From Chlamydia ibidis 10-1398/6 (GTDB lineage: Bacteria > Chlamydiota > Chlamydiia > Chlamydiales > Chlamydiaceae): 64,000 bases of DNA. Where the stretch lies: the NCBI RefSeq assembly GCF_000454725.1, contig NZ_APJW01000001.1, positions 310,001 through 374,000 on the forward strand, given 5' to 3'. Made by a program: the position numbers and the translations under genes. Positions 1 to 9,964 of this stretch are shown here, piece after piece; the stretch's first letter is position 1, and every line of letters starts with the position of its first letter. Below the pieces are notes generated by a model, which did no database searches, was not told the origin of the DNA, and was given only the letters and a program-made list of their open reading frames with translations.

Positions 1-487
1 TGTTTTTCAATACATTCCCACGGATGTCTATTGTGAAAACATCAGGCTCATCATACACACCTTCTCCAGTAGGATCTACATAGAGATAGAACGGTTTGCG
101 ACGTTGAGTGAATAACTGGGCTCCATTGCCAGATTCATCCACTTGTGGGTGCTCTGGAGAAGGGCCGAGGATAATGGTAATAGTTTCTCCAGCTTCTATG
201 CTATAGGGGAGGACGAATTCATACTGCGGAGTGGGATTTTTAGGTACCGGAATAGATTTAGCAGATACAACATCGCCACGATGAGTTTCCAAATAGATAG
301 TATTTGAAGGTTGAGACAGATCTGTAGACGGTGCTTCCCAATCTATAGGCCTACCCTGACCACCAAGATCAAATTTTAGTTTTGTTCCTTCTGGGAGATC
401 ATTGGCCAACGAGTAGAGGAATTTCCACGTAGATATTTGCCCAGCTCTCGCCACCGAGGGATTAACATAACAAACAGATCTGCGCAT
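1..487 (-). CDS. Conserved chlamydial hypothetical protein (CT425-like), N-terminal part only
   Basis: The reading frame is open from an ATG at 487 to the window edge, so only the first 162 residues are visible. It starts MRRSVCYVNPSVARAG and continues without a stop. There is no signal peptide or membrane segment; the sequence is rich in Pro, Gly and acidic residues. The order rsbV - CBS protein - ybeY beside it matches the CT425-CT421 block of C. trachomatis as I remember it, and that is the basis for the CT425 comparison. I cannot assign a function. It lies 60 bp downstream of rsbV on the same strand and may be cotranscribed with it. Confidence 0.75.
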   Translation of the reverse strand, partial: MRRSVCYVNPSVARAGQISTWKFLYSLANDLPEGTKLKFDLGGQGRPIDWEAPSTDLSQPSNTIYLETHRGDVVSAKSIPVPKNPTPQYEFVLPYSIEAGETITIILGPSPEHPQVDESGNGAQLFTQRRKPFYLYVDPTGEGVYDEPDVFTIDIRGNVLKN

Positions 488-547
488 ACTGATATGAAGG
501 GTTGGAATAAACAGAGTCCGTCATCATACATGACAAGTATGTTTTTC

Positions 548-898
548 TCAATCTTCGTCTTTGCTTAGAGCTTCCAATGCTTCAGAGATATTATTGAACA
601 TTTTAAAATAGGAAAGGAAGCCCGTGACATAGAGGGTTTGTTCTATAGTCTTGGGTACAGAAGTCAGTACTATTTTCCCAAAATTTTTACCCACTTGATG
701 ATAGCTTTGCAGTAATACACGAATACCAGCGCTAGACATATAATCTAGATGGGCACAGTCTAAAATTACATTGCGCATACCATTCTCCAGAGATTGTGAT
801 ATGCTGGCTTGTACCTCTGGAGAAAATATACCATCCAATTTTCCATGGAGGTGTAGGATTACGGTTTCACCGTTTTCTTCTTTTTGGATGTTATTCAT
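548..898 (-). CDS. rsbV: Anti-sigma factor antagonist (STAS domain, RsbV family)
   Basis: A 116-residue single-domain STAS protein. In the family, the unphosphorylated form binds an RsbW-type anti-sigma kinase and releases the sigma factor, and phosphorylation of a conserved serine turns it off. Visible here are the N-terminal strand ETVILHLHGKLDG and the phosphoacceptor loop DYMSSAGIRVLL, with Ser55/Ser56 as the candidate site. The length is normal for the family. C. trachomatis has two rsbV paralogues and this position corresponds to rsbV1 (CT424). The start ATG at 898 gives the usual STAS N-terminus. The kinase partner is not in this window. Confidence 0.92.
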   Translation of the reverse strand: MNNIQKEENGETVILHLHGKLDGIFSPEVQASISQSLENGMRNVILDCAHLDYMSSAGIRVLLQSYHQVGKNFGKIVLTSVPKTIEQTLYVTGFLSYFKMFNNISEALEALSKDED

Positions 899-1126
899 TG
901 TAGTTGCTGCTCCAAAATCTGTAGTCGTTTCAAGATTAAACTTTCCTAGGCAGACTCTATGAAATGTTCAATTAGTATCTGTCTGGATCTATTGCTACGC
1001 TTTACTACCGAATATTCATGGGCTGCACAGTAAATTGTGCGAAATCCTGATGATAGCTACAGACTACGATTAGCATACAAGAGCTTTCTATATAAAGAAA
1101 TTATTAACAAAATCCGTGCTAAGGAT

Positions 1127-2218
1127 TTATGATGTGATTTTTCTTGGAGTAATTTTTAATTTTCCTACGCTACGTTCTGAACATGTAATAATTTCAATAT
1201 CAAAGTTCTCATGGTGAATTTTCATTCCCTTTTTGGGTACAGCACCAACTTTATGGAACACGTGCCCACCTAAAGTGTCGTAACTATTTTCATGTTGAAT
1301 GGTGATGTTGAAGTACTCTTCAGCGTCAGATATATTCATTCTGCCATCCACTATCCAAGAGTTGCCTACTTTTTTGTACGGAATATCTTCATCTACATCG
1401 TATTCATCTGAAATTTCACCGAAAATTTCTTCGATAATGTCTTCCATAGTTACAATACCTTCGGTAAATCCATATTCGTTCACGATAATTGCGAGATGAC
1501 GATGTTTTTGACGGAACTCTTGTAGCAATGAGGAGGCTTTTTTGATTTCTGGAGCGTATAAAGGGGGTTTTGCTACTGAAGATATAGGCAAAACCGAATC
1601 ACAAGAACTGTTAAGTTTGAGCAGATCCTTAACCAGAATAACTCCAGTAATATTATCAATATCTTTTTTGTATACAGGGATGCGACTATACCCTTCTTCC
1701 ATAATTGCAGGGAATGCTTCCTTTATAGGAGTATCTTCTTGTAAAGCAAAGATATCTACTTTAGGGATCATAACTTCACGTACGATAAGTTTATCAAAGG
1801 TACAAATAGCTTCGGATAGGGGAGTATCTATAGATATCGCTACTTGCTGTAGTTCTGGTTTTTTAGAAACAAATCCCAGAGGTGATAGCATGGACTGTAT
1901 GAACCTAGACAGGTAAGCGAAGATATTGACTGGTCCATTTGCGTGCTTTTCTCCTATAGAATAAGGAAGCAACCCATAGGCAATGGGTGCAAGCATTACG
2001 TAAACTAACCAAAACACATAAGTAAAGGAGCCGAAAAATTTATAATACTCTTGGTAAATCTTTCCTCCTAATATACCGTAAAGAGTCAGTAGGAACCCGG
2101 AAAGCAACAGGGCTGTATTAGATGGTGGACGAGGAGAAGAGTCATCTTGCGTTTTTTGTGTTAGAGTAGTCCCCCATGCTAATGCAAGGCTAAAGATAGC
2201 TAACAAAATATAGATCAT
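1127..2218 (-). CDS. TlyC/CorC-type CBS-domain membrane protein (CT423-like)
   Basis: A 363-residue protein with three N-terminal hydrophobic segments (about residues 1-15, 36-52 and 65-85). Next comes a CBS pair at about 125-250, with the typical REVMIPKVDIFAL entry and VNEYGFTEGIVTMEDIIEEI near its end. A C-terminal CorC_HlyC domain follows (about 270-355), containing YDTLGGHVFHKVGAVPKKG. The family is often annotated as hemolysin, but related proteins such as CorC act in divalent-cation efflux or regulation; the haemolytic role is doubtful. The gene starts one base after the ybeY stop, so the two are almost certainly cotranscribed. Chlamydiae carry a second paralogue elsewhere. Confidence 0.88.
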   Translation of the reverse strand: MIYILLAIFSLALAWGTTLTQKTQDDSSPRPPSNTALLLSGFLLTLYGILGGKIYQEYYKFFGSFTYVFWLVYVMLAPIAYGLLPYSIGEKHANGPVNIFAYLSRFIQSMLSPLGFVSKKPELQQVAISIDTPLSEAICTFDKLIVREVMIPKVDIFALQEDTPIKEAFPAIMEEGYSRIPVYKKDIDNITGVILVKDLLKLNSSCDSVLPISSVAKPPLYAPEIKKASSLLQEFRQKHRHLAIIVNEYGFTEGIVTMEDIIEEIFGEISDEYDVDEDIPYKKVGNSWIVDGRMNISDAEEYFNITIQHENSYDTLGGHVFHKVGAVPKKGMKIHHENFDIEIITCSERSVGKLKITPRKITS

Positions 2219-2219
2219 T

Positions 2220-2696
2220 TTACCCTGTAATCAGAGCTCGTTTTTTCTCTAACATACACAACGCTTGATTTTCTTTAATTCTCATTTTCTTTCTATCTTC
2301 AGAAGTTTGGTCATCATAACCAATAAGATGAAGAAGAGAGTGAACTACATATCTAGAAATTTCTCTGTATAACAGGTCTGTATCTTCGCTACGTGGTCCA
2401 AGAAAACGTATAGCAGCTTTAGGGCTAATAAAAGCCTCTCCTAAGACATGAGGCGTTGCACAAATCCCGGGAGCATCTATGGGTAAGGTAATAGTGTCAG
2501 TAAGAGAGGGATCTGAGAAAATTTCATCATGAAGCCGAGCTAACGCATCATCTTCCAGGAAATAAACAGAAATTTGATTGGTTGCAATTTTCCAATAACA
2601 TAAGCAACAACGAACAAGCCTATCTACAGACGCAATATCAATAGATAAACACATCTGTTCGTTGTATATATCAACTTGTAATGAATTATTGCTCAA
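2220..2696 (-). CDS. ybeY: Endoribonuclease YbeY (rRNA maturation metalloprotein)
   Basis: A 158-residue UPF0054/YbeY protein. The family is a single-strand endoribonuclease acting in 16S rRNA 3' maturation and ribosome quality control. The metal-binding motif, normally HGxLHLxGYDH, reads HSLLHLIGYDD at residues 119-129, so the third histidine ligand is replaced by Asp129. The start is uncertain: no ATG gives a full-length product, and TTG at 2696 preserves the N-terminus VDIYNEQ. The in-frame stop just upstream (2718-2720) is also the stop of the small basic protein gene. The next gene, the CBS protein, begins one base after this stop codon. Confidence 0.9.
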   Translation of the reverse strand: MSNNSLQVDIYNEQMCLSIDIASVDRLVRCCLCYWKIATNQISVYFLEDDALARLHDEIFSDPSLTDTITLPIDAPGICATPHVLGEAFISPKAAIRFLGPRSEDTDLLYREISRYVVHSLLHLIGYDDQTSEDRKKMRIKENQALCMLEKKRALITG

Positions 2697-2717
2697 AGGA
2701 AAAATTTTATAGAAAAA

Positions 2718-2879
2718 TTACTTCACTATAGGAGTCTTAGGCAAGCCAGTAGCCCTTTTGGCTGTGGCGTCATCCCAACGACCTAATTTACGTAGAACTT
2801 CAATACGCTCAAAACGTTTAAGAACGTTTCTCTTCGTATCTCCCTTTATAGATTTTCCATAACTACGATGACGAGACAT
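2718..2879 (-). CDS. Small basic protein conserved in Chlamydiae and Verrucomicrobia (TIGR04137-like)
   Basis: A 53-residue highly basic protein starting MSRHRSYGKSIKGDTKRN and ending GLPKTPIVK. Arg and Lys make up about a third of the residues and there is no membrane segment. From memory it matches the small basic family shared by Chlamydiae and Verrucomicrobia, and its position corresponds to CT421.2 of C. trachomatis. The basic composition suggests RNA or ribosome binding, but that is inference. It is followed on the same strand by ybeY and preceded by another tiny basic protein, which points to one operon. Confidence 0.8.
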   Translation of the reverse strand: MSRHRSYGKSIKGDTKRNVLKRFERIEVLRKLGRWDDATAKRATGLPKTPIVK

Positions 2880-2897
2880 AATTTATACTCTAGTGAC

Positions 2898-3059
2898 TTA
2901 ACCAATTTTAGGAATAAAAACGCTTTCGCTGCTTACAGCATTCTTATGAGCCTTATATGCAATCCTTGGAGCTGGAGCTGGGTGCTTAATAGCATACACA
3001 GGCTTACGCTTCTTAGGGTTCATTGCTCGGCGACGAGCTTGCTTACTCATGCGTGTCAT
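2898..3059 (-). CDS. Small basic conserved hypothetical protein (CT421.1-like)
   Basis: A protein of 50-53 residues, starting MTRMSKQARRRAMNPKKRKP and ending SSESVFIPKIG. It is very basic at the N-terminus, with a central Ala/Pro stretch YAIKHPAPAPRIAYKAHK. ATG at 3059 or ATG at 3050 (MSKQARRR) could be the start; neither has a clear Shine-Dalgarno sequence. Position and size match C. trachomatis CT421.1. It resembles a ribosomal or nucleic-acid-binding small protein in composition, but I do not recognise a named family. It precedes the other small basic gene by 18 bp. Confidence 0.7.
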   Translation of the reverse strand: MTRMSKQARRRAMNPKKRKPVYAIKHPAPAPRIAYKAHKNAVSSESVFIPKIG

Positions 3060-3175
3060 AAAACAACTCGATATTGAATTTTTTAATTCCCACAATGCGT
3101 GAGAGAGAAATCAAAGGCTTGTACTTAGGCGCTAAGAATAATCGAAGATACGTTTTTTTTCAACAGAATGCCCGT

Positions 3176-3844
3176 TTAAGAGGAGCTATTTTGTTTGAGT
3201 GCCTCGGCAATTGGTGAGCATTCTCCAGTTGCGGAGGGTGAAGTTAGCACCCCACAAGAAATAATATATTTAAAAGCGTCTTCGATTTTCATATCCAGAA
3301 ATGTAATATCGGATTTTTTAAATAAAGTGAGAAAACCCGAAGTTGGATTTGGAGTTGTAGGAATAAACACCGTAATCATGGGATCTGTAGGATCATCTGA
3401 GCAAATATGGGGTGCGTCTCCAGCGACAAGGCCAATGCAATGTACTTGAGCATTGGGGAAAGGCACCATCACTACTTGTTTAAATGAACCAGATTGCGCA
3501 CCGAAAATTGTAGTCATGACTTGTTGTGCTGCTTTGTATACTGTCTTGATAATAGGTATACGATGCAAAATACGGTCATAAATGGATAACAAAGATTTAA
3601 AAATCATTAATCTTGCTAGAAATCCAAGCAACACTGTAGCAAAAAAAAGACCAAATAGAAGAATGATTTGCAGAACAAAGGTAAGAAAAGCCCTATGTTT
3701 TGCATAGAAGCTTATGGGTTCTAGAAAGCCAGATACTAGTCCAACAAATGGTTGTGTAAGGAAGTTAATAATCATGCCTACGATAGCGACAGTAATTGCT
3801 AGAGGGAGTAGGATGATGAGGCCTGTGATAAAATGTTTACGCAT
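3176..3844 (-). CDS. DUF502 family membrane protein (CT421-like)
   Basis: A 222-residue protein with two strong membrane segments: residues about 5-28 (HFITGLIILLPLAITVAIVG) and about 52-85 (FLTFVLQIILLFGLFFATVL). These are followed by a soluble domain with the DUF502 hallmarks HRIPIIKTVYKAAQQV and VVMVPFPNAQVHCIGLVAG, then VFIPTTPNPTSGF. The family is widespread and uncharacterised. In chlamydial order it sits beside the two small basic genes, as here. A clean ATG at 3844 is used. Upstream lies the rnr-family gene, with a 112 bp gap that shows no strong hairpin. Confidence 0.88.
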   Translation of the reverse strand: MRKHFITGLIILLPLAITVAIVGMIINFLTQPFVGLVSGFLEPISFYAKHRAFLTFVLQIILLFGLFFATVLLGFLARLMIFKSLLSIYDRILHRIPIIKTVYKAAQQVMTTIFGAQSGSFKQVVMVPFPNAQVHCIGLVAGDAPHICSDDPTDPMITVFIPTTPNPTSGFLTLFKKSDITFLDMKIEDAFKYIISCGVLTSPSATGECSPIAEALKQNSSS

Positions 3845-3956
3845 ATTTCCTTAACACCTATCGTAACGGTCGAATGAGTAGTTGGGAATTTGTTGCCTAA
3901 CTAGGGTAACTTCTCCAAACTTTGAATATACCTGGTTCGGGGCAATTCATTCAACT

Positions 3957-6037
3957 TTACACCGACTTAGTTATGTTCTCATCAACTTCTGAGGTATCGG
4001 CAACTACTTTCTTTTTTCGTGTTTTCGGTGTTTCCGTTTTGGTTTTTCTACGTGTTTTCTTTTTTGGTGTTTTTCCTAGTTGCTGAGGTATTAGAGACCA
4101 AGAAATCACCTGAGTTAACAAATTGACAGAAGCGAGCTTTACTTGAATAGTCGCTCCAGGCCGGAGTTCAGGAGGCAATTCCGTAGTTGATGATTTCTTT
4201 TTAAGAACATATTCTTTGGGTAGCTGTGCTGTAGAAATGAATCCTTCTTGGCAAAATTGAGGAACGGTAAAAGAAATTCCTTCTATAGAAGAGGTAATGA
4301 CAAACGCCTTGTAAGCGGTGTCGGGTTGTTCATCCAAGAATTTTTTTAAGAATCGAGTTTTTTTCATGTTTTCTAATGAGAACTCGGCTTTTGCTGAAAC
4401 ACGTTCTTGTGTTGAGCAAGTCTTCACGATTTGTTCCAGGTGACTACTATCTATAGACATGGGGTGAAAAAGTAATCGATGAACAACAAGATCAATATAG
4501 CGACGTATTGGGCTAGTAAAATGTGTATAATAGTCTAGTTGTAATCCATAGTGCCCCTTATTTTCAGTTGAGTAAGAGGCAGTTTTCATGCTTCTTACAA
4601 ATTGGGAATGTAGGATGGTTTCTAGTGGATGTCCTGCAGATACTTCCTGTAGTAAATATTGATAGTTGGGCTCTTGTGTTGGGGTCATTACAATTTCAAA
4701 TCCCATAGCTTGGGCGGTTTCATTAAAGGAAAGAAGGTTTTCGCTATTTGGGGGTTCATGAATACGAAATGGTAGAGTGATGTCTTGATGTGCAATATGG
4801 TAGGCGATAACCTCGTTAGCTTTTAACATGAACTCTTCAATGAGTTTGTGAGCAAGCGTTTGGCGAGTTTCAATGAGGTCTGTAGGTTCTTGTAGATTGT
4901 CGAGAGACATTGTAAACGATGGGAGAACAAGACGAATACAGCCACGCTCTTCCCTAAGTTCAGAGAACCTTCTACTTAGGTTTGCCATAGCATGTAGAGT
5001 GTTTGATATAGGGTGTGGATGGTTGTTTTCAATAATATCATCGACTTCATCGTAGGTCATTCGATACTTACTCCGGATAACGCTACGGAAAACTTGGTAG
5101 TCTGAAAGATGGCCTGATTTTGTAAAGGTCATGAACACAGAAACAGCCAATCGATCAACATTGGGTTTTAGACTACACAAATTGTCAGACAATGCTGATG
5201 GAAGCATAGGAATGACTTTACCAGGAAAGTACGTTGAGTTACAACGCTTTGCGGCTTCCTTATCCAAGGCAGAGTTTGGGGTGACGTAGTGTGACACATC
5301 AGCTATATGGACACCTAGAATGTAATTATCATTGTTGTCATACGTTAAAGATACTGCATCATCAAAATCTTTGGCTGTTGCCGAGTCTATAGTAAAACAG
5401 AGCAAATCGCGTAGATCTCTACGGGACCTTAAAGCGTGGGAAATATGTTTTTGCGAAAATATACTAGCTTCCTTGAGAGCATCTTCAGGAAATTCCTCAA
5501 TGAGATTATATTCTGCTTTGACAACTGGGAAGTCTGACTTTGCATTGGAAATGTTACCTATAAACTCAATCATTTCTAATGGGGGAGTCTCTTTAGATTC
5601 GGGCTTTTCTTGCCATTCGGGAGTCTCAAGCAGTAACCGATCTCCTATTTTGTATGAACGTTTGGGGATTAATTTTGCTTTGATAGGAACCTCTGGTCCC
5701 AATGTTGTTACACAAACAAGAGCAGTTGTACTATTAATTAAAGAAACAATAGTTCCGACAAGACTAGATTTTCCTCGAGATACGACTTGGCGTATAGTCC
5801 CTTTTCGTTTGTCTTCCCTACTTCGACCTGGGAATAACGATACTAAAACATGGTCACCATCTAGAGCTCCTTTCAGATCGCTAGCGGGAATGAAAATATC
5901 AAAAGGATATTTTTCCGGATGGTCAGGGGAAACAAAACCAAAGCCTTTTTTAGCATGAACAAATAAAGTCCCAGAAATTAAACTTGGTTTATTTGGTTTT
6001 TTTAGAATTTTAGTTTTTTTTTCTTTGGTTTTTTCAA
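3957..6037 (-). CDS. rnr: Ribonuclease R family exoribonuclease (VacB), with a single-base frame break near the N-terminus
   Basis: An RNB-family 3'-5' exoribonuclease. The catalytic core is visible: TIDSATAKDFDDAVSL carries the metal-binding Asp cluster, followed by LGVHIADVSHYV, YFPGKVIPMLP, and HYTHFTSPIRRYIDLVVHR near the end. The C-terminal S1-like part ends in a Lys/Arg-rich tail. Upstream codons encode a cold-shock-like RNA-binding region (SGTLFVHAKKGFGFV). No ATG, GTG or TTG lies in that frame before 5702. A TTG at 6037, with GGAG 8 bases upstream, starts a frame that runs MKKPKKKK into an A9 tract (6014-6022). One extra A would join it to the main frame and give 693 residues, close to the C. 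trachomatis length I recall. See findings. Confidence 0.85.
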
Positions 6038-6128
6038 CAGATTCACTCCGTAAGGTGATTTTTAATCGTTTTCTGGTTTTATGAGACGTTTTTAATGCAA
6101 AAATACTTTTATGAATAGTGTTTCAAGG

Positions 6129-6161
6129 AAAAAATTCCCCATCTCTAAAAGAGATGGGGAA
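6129..6161 (-). terminator. Rho-independent terminator after dnaK
   Basis: A perfect 11-bp stem (6135-6145 with 6151-6161, core CCCCATCTC/GAGATGGGG) with a 5-base loop is followed on the minus strand by AATTTTTT. It lies 21 bp past the dnaK stop and is the expected end of the hrcA-grpE-dnaK transcript. The rnr-family start lies just downstream of it. Confidence 0.9.
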
Positions 6162-6182
6162 AAAGAGAAGAGACCATAGAAA

Positions 6183-8168
6183 CTAGTCTTGAGGTTTATC
6201 GAGGATTTCTACATCAGCATCTTGGATGTTTTCACTGTCGCCAGTTCCATTTCCTGCTGGAGGTTTGGTACTAAAACTATGTTTTTTCAAATCCTCAGTG
6301 TTGATGTTTGGACCACCTTGAGCATTAGCTGCGGAAGCCGCGGCGGCTGATGCTGATTGTGATTGCATAGCTTCACCGATTTTCTGCATATGGCGGCTAA
6401 GCTCTTCGGTAGCAGCTTTAATTTGCTCGATAGGAGCATCTTCTGTTACTGCGGTGCGAACTTTCTCAATGCGCTCCTGAATTTCTTTAACTAGAGTTTC
6501 AGGAATCTGATCTTTGTAATCATTAATAGCTTTTTCAGCTCTAAAGATCATACTGTCTGCTTCATTTTTGGTGTCAGAAGCTTCTCGACGCTTTTTATCA
6601 GCTTCCTTATTGATCTCCGCATCCTTGATCATACGTTGAATTTCTTCTTCTTGTAGACCAGAGCTTGCTTCAATACGGATTTTCTGTTCACGGCCACTTG
6701 CTGCATCTTTCGCTGATACGTGAAGGATACCATTTGCATCAATATCGAAGGTGACCTCAATTTGAGGATGTCCTCTAGGTGCAGGTGGGATGTCTGTAAG
6801 ATCAAATCTACCAATTTCTTTGTTGTCTTTTGCCATAGGACGCTCCCCTTGCAAAACAACAATTGTTACAGCAGGTTGGTTATCTGTAGCTGTAGAAAAC
6901 ACTTGTTTTTTCTGTGTAGGGATAGTGGTGTTTCTTTCTACCAATGGAGTCATTACTCCGCCAAGAGTTTCAATTCCAAGGGATAAAGGAATAACGTCTA
7001 AGAGTAGAACATCTTTAACTTCACCGCCGAGAACTCCGCCTTGAATAGCCGCGCCAATAGCAACAACCTCATCTGGATTGACACCTTTATTAGGTTCTTT
7101 ACCAAAAATAGCTCTTACTGCTTCTTGTACTGCTGGCATTCTAGACATGCCTCCCACAAGAAGGACATCATCGATATCGCTAGCGGAAAGTTTTGCATCA
7201 CTCAGTGCCTTAAGGCAAGGGGACTTAGTTCGTTCAATAAGCTGAGAAGCAAGTTCTTCGAACTTTGCACGTGTTAATGTTAAAGCTAAGTGTTTTGGCC
7301 CGCTGGCATCCATAGTAATGAATGGCTGATTGATTTCTGTAGATGACACTCCAGAAAGCTCAATTTTTGCTTTCTCTGCAGCATCCTTGAGTCTTTGTAA
7401 TGCCATGTTATCTTTACTGAGATCAATACCTTCTTGTTTTTGGAATTCATCAATCATCCACTTGATGATAACTTCATCGAAATCATCTCCGCCAAGATGT
7501 GTATCACCATTTGTGGAAAGTACTTCGAAAACTCCGTCTCCGATTTCCAAAATGGAAATATCGAAAGTTCCTCCTCCTAAGTCGAACACGGCGATTTTTT
7601 TATCCCCAGCTTTGTCAATACCGTATGCTAACGCTGCAGCGGTTGGCTCAGGAATAATACGTTTGACTTCTAGACCCGCAATACGACCGGCATCTTTTGT
7701 TGAAGCTCTCTGAGCATCGTTGAAGTACGCAGGAACTGTAATAACAGCTTCAGTTACTGGTTCTCCGAGGTAAGCTTCAGCAGTTTCCTTCATTTTCATA
7801 AGGATTTGTGCGCCGATTTGTTCTGGGGTATATTGTTGCCCATTGACTTCGAAAACAGCATCACCTTTAGAGTTAGGAGCAACTTTATAGGGAACAGTTT
7901 TAATTTCAGATTCTACTTCAGCATACTTTCTTCCAATGAAACGTTTAGTAGAGGCAAGTGTTTTTTCAGGATTAGTAACAGCTTGGCGTTTCGCTGGAAT
8001 ACCTACTAAAGTTTCTGAACCTTTGAAAGCAACAATAGAGGGGGTAGTACGTGTTCCTTCAGAAGATGTAATAACTTTGGCTTGCCCACCCTCCATAACA
8101 GAGACGCAGGAGTTGGTAGTTCCTAAGTCAATACCTATGATTTTACTAGATTTTCTTTGTTCACTCAT
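6183..8168 (-). CDS. dnaK: Molecular chaperone DnaK (Hsp70)
   Basis: A 661-residue Hsp70. The ATPase signature [14 protein letters not shown] lies near residue 12, with [14 protein letters not shown] and [16 protein letters not shown] further on. The substrate-binding domain and an acidic tail ending [10 protein letters not shown] follow. It folds nascent and stressed proteins using ATP, with GrpE as nucleotide exchange factor and DnaJ (not in this window). It is third in the hrcA-grpE-dnaK operon, 30 bp after grpE, under the CIRCE/HrcA control visible at 9965-9991. The GGMP-type C-terminal region is Ala/Ser-rich, as in other chlamydial DnaK proteins. Confidence 0.99.
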   Translation of the reverse strand: MSEQRKSSKIIGIDLGTTNSCVSVMEGGQAKVITSSEGTRTTPSIVAFKGSETLVGIPAKRQAVTNPEKTLASTKRFIGRKYAEVESEIKTVPYKVAPNSKGDAVFEVNGQQYTPEQIGAQILMKMKETAEAYLGEPVTEAVITVPAYFNDAQRASTKDAGRIAGLEVKRIIPEPTAAALAYGIDKAGDKKIAVFDLGGGTFDISILEIGDGVFEVLSTNGDTHLGGDDFDEVIIKWMIDEFQKQEGIDLSKDNMALQRLKDAAEKAKIELSGVSSTEINQPFITMDASGPKHLALTLTRAKFEELASQLIERTKSPCLKALSDAKLSASDIDDVLLVGGMSRMPAVQEAVRAIFGKEPNKGVNPDEVVAIGAAIQGGVLGGEVKDVLLLDVIPLSLGIETLGGVMTPLVERNTTIPTQKKQVFSTATDNQPAVTIVVLQGERPMAKDNKEIGRFDLTDIPPAPRGHPQIEVTFDIDANGILHVSAKDAASGREQKIRIEASSGLQEEEIQRMIKDAEINKEADKKRREASDTKNEADSMIFRAEKAINDYKDQIPETLVKEIQERIEKVRTAVTEDAPIEQIKAATEELSRHMQKIGEAMQSQSASAAAASAANAQGGPNINTEDLKKHSFSTKPPAGNGTGDSENIQDADVEILDKPQD

Positions 8169-8198
8169 AACTAATACCTAATTCTCTAAGGATTGAAT

Positions 8199-8744
8199 TT
8201 ATTTTTCTTCTTTATTTTGTGCTGGAGACTTTGCAACTTTGACTTTTGCTACGCGAATTGGTCGTTCTCCTATTTTATAGCCCTTCGCAAATTCCTCAGT
8301 AATTGTGCCTTCTGGAACATTAGAGGTTTCTTCTGTTTCTACAGCCTCATGGAGAAAAGGATTAAATTTCTGGCCAATAGCAGAGTATTCTACAATTCCT
8401 TTATCTTCAAAGATCTGCTTAAATTGCTGGAGGATCATATTGAATCCTACAGCCCAATTTTTGACATCTTCCGACATTTGTGATGCAAATCCCAGAGCTT
8501 TCTCCATGCTTTCGATAGGAGTAAGGAAGTCAATAAGCGCATTCTCAACAGCATACTGCATGAGTTCCTGACGTTCTTTTTGCATGCGTTTGCGCGCATT
8601 TTCTGATTCTGCAAGCACCATCAAGTACTTATCATTTTTCTCTTTAATTTCAGCTTTAAGAGTTGCGATTTCTTGTTGTAATTCTTCTACTTCGTCAGCA
8701 GGCGCTTGGCTCTCTGCTTCATCGTTAGGTTTTGTGTCTGTCAT
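8199..8744 (-). CDS. grpE: Nucleotide exchange factor GrpE
   Basis: A 181-residue GrpE. The N-terminal half (about residues 15-70) is acidic and predicted coiled coil ([20 protein letters not shown]). The C-terminal beta domain carries the family features [10 protein letters not shown] and [19 protein letters not shown]. It releases ADP from DnaK. The ATG at 8744 overlaps the hrcA stop by 4 bases and is preceded by AAGGAG, so translation is probably coupled to hrcA. Second gene of the heat-shock operon. Confidence 0.97.
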   Translation of the reverse strand: MTDTKPNDEAESQAPADEVEELQQEIATLKAEIKEKNDKYLMVLAESENARKRMQKERQELMQYAVENALIDFLTPIESMEKALGFASQMSEDVKNWAVGFNMILQQFKQIFEDKGIVEYSAIGQKFNPFLHEAVETEETSNVPEGTITEEFAKGYKIGERPIRVAKVKVAKSPAQNKEEK

Positions 8745-9898
8745 GACATCTCCTTAGAGGGTAAAAGTTTTATAGAAGAGTATCTTGCAAGGAGCGCAGG
8801 CTCTTTGGATGAATGACGTTCGGAAGGGCAAGGTCTTCTAAATGATAATTTAAATTTATAAAAACTTTGAGTTAGACTTGCTTTAACCTTATCTGCAAAA
8901 AGGGTTAGTATTGCGAATATCTCTTTGTAAGGGAGGTTTACAGGGCCCAATACTCCAAAAGCTCCCAAAGGTGTGTTATTCATATAGTAGGGCATCGTAA
9001 TTACGGTGCACTGAGGGTTTCGAGTTCCAAAGATATCAGACAATTCATTTCCAATAAAGGCTGTGGGTTTATCTCTATGCATTCCTATGTCCAGTAATTT
9101 GCACATATGACGACGATTTTCAAAGAAAGATAGTCCCAAGGCTAACATGTCAGGATCTTTAAAAGACTCGTATTTAAGTAGTTTAGAAAGTCCAGTTTGA
9201 TAGAGGTCTTCTTCGCTGAAATTACAGTAGCGTGTGAGATATCGTACTACTACTTCGTTATACAAAGTCATGCCAATCTCTTCTTCTTTCTGAGACAACG
9301 AGTCTTTGGGTATTTGTTTGCTAATGTAGTTTTGTAAAAAACTTTCTATGCGTTTTAAAGAGGTAGAGGCTAAAGTTTCTGGAATCCACAGTATGTCAGT
9401 AAATATTTGACCAAATTCAGTTGATAGAATGACAACAATACGCTGATCATCAACCGAGGAAAGTTGGATATTAGTTACAGTATCACTGTCAAATCTCGGA
9501 GATGAGAAACATGTGGGTAGTTGCAGTACTTCTCCTAGAAGTTCTGAAGCTTTTTGGAGATCTTTCACAATATTTCGACTTTCCTTGGGCAAAGTATCCA
9601 AAATTTGTAATACCGAATCAGAAACGGGTTCATGAGAGGGAATATTGTAATCAACATAATAGCGAAATGCTAAGTCTGTAGGGATTCTACCTCCAGAAAC
9701 ATGATTTTTCTTTAAAAAACCCTGTGTTTCTAATTCGGAAAAATAATTTCTAATGGTTGCGGTGCTGAGATGTGAATCACAATGTTCCTTGAGAGTCTTA
9801 GAGCCAACAGGTTGCCCGGTTTTTAAATACAACTCAGTAGTCGTCAAAAGAACATGCAGAATTTTAGAATCCCGTTTGGAAATCCAAGACCTGGACAT
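8741..9898 (-). CDS. hrcA: Heat-inducible transcription repressor HrcA
   Basis: A 385-residue HrcA, the repressor that binds CIRCE. The N-terminal winged helix is clear ([19 protein letters not shown], then [20 protein letters not shown]). The central GAF-like part contains [17 protein letters not shown]. The C-terminus extends in a basic tail ([20 protein letters not shown]) beyond the usual end; such an extension is known in chlamydial HrcA and has been described as an inhibitory region. ATG at 9898 is preferred over GTG at 9907, because GGTGG lies a few bases before the ATG. The gene represses its own operon. Confidence 0.96.
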   Translation of the reverse strand: MSRSWISKRDSKILHVLLTTTELYLKTGQPVGSKTLKEHCDSHLSTATIRNYFSELETQGFLKKNHVSGGRIPTDLAFRYYVDYNIPSHEPVSDSVLQILDTLPKESRNIVKDLQKASELLGEVLQLPTCFSSPRFDSDTVTNIQLSSVDDQRIVVILSTEFGQIFTDILWIPETLASTSLKRIESFLQNYISKQIPKDSLSQKEEEIGMTLYNEVVVRYLTRYCNFSEEDLYQTGLSKLLKYESFKDPDMLALGLSFFENRRHMCKLLDIGMHRDKPTAFIGNELSDIFGTRNPQCTVITMPYYMNNTPLGAFGVLGPVNLPYKEIFAILTLFADKVKASLTQSFYKFKLSFRRPCPSERHSSKEPALLARYSSIKLLPSKEMS

Positions 9899-9930
9899 CA
9901 CATCCACCGTAAGATCAATTATTCGTGGCC

Positions 9931-9959
9931 ATTATAAGCAAAGATCTATGTCAGGTCAA
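9931..9959 (-). promoter_or_regulatory. Sigma-66 (sigma-70-like) promoter of the hrcA operon
   Basis: On the minus strand TTGACC (9959-9954) and TATAAT (9936-9931) are separated by exactly 17 bases. This is a near-consensus promoter about 33 bases upstream of the hrcA ATG and directly next to the CIRCE element. Inferred from sequence only. Confidence 0.8.
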
Positions 9960-9964
9960 GAAAT

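Noticed and set aside
2898-3059. Small basic gene as ribosomal protein L36 or L34
   Set aside because: It lacks the zinc-binding CxxC...C...H pattern of L36 and the L34 signature; composition alone is not enough.
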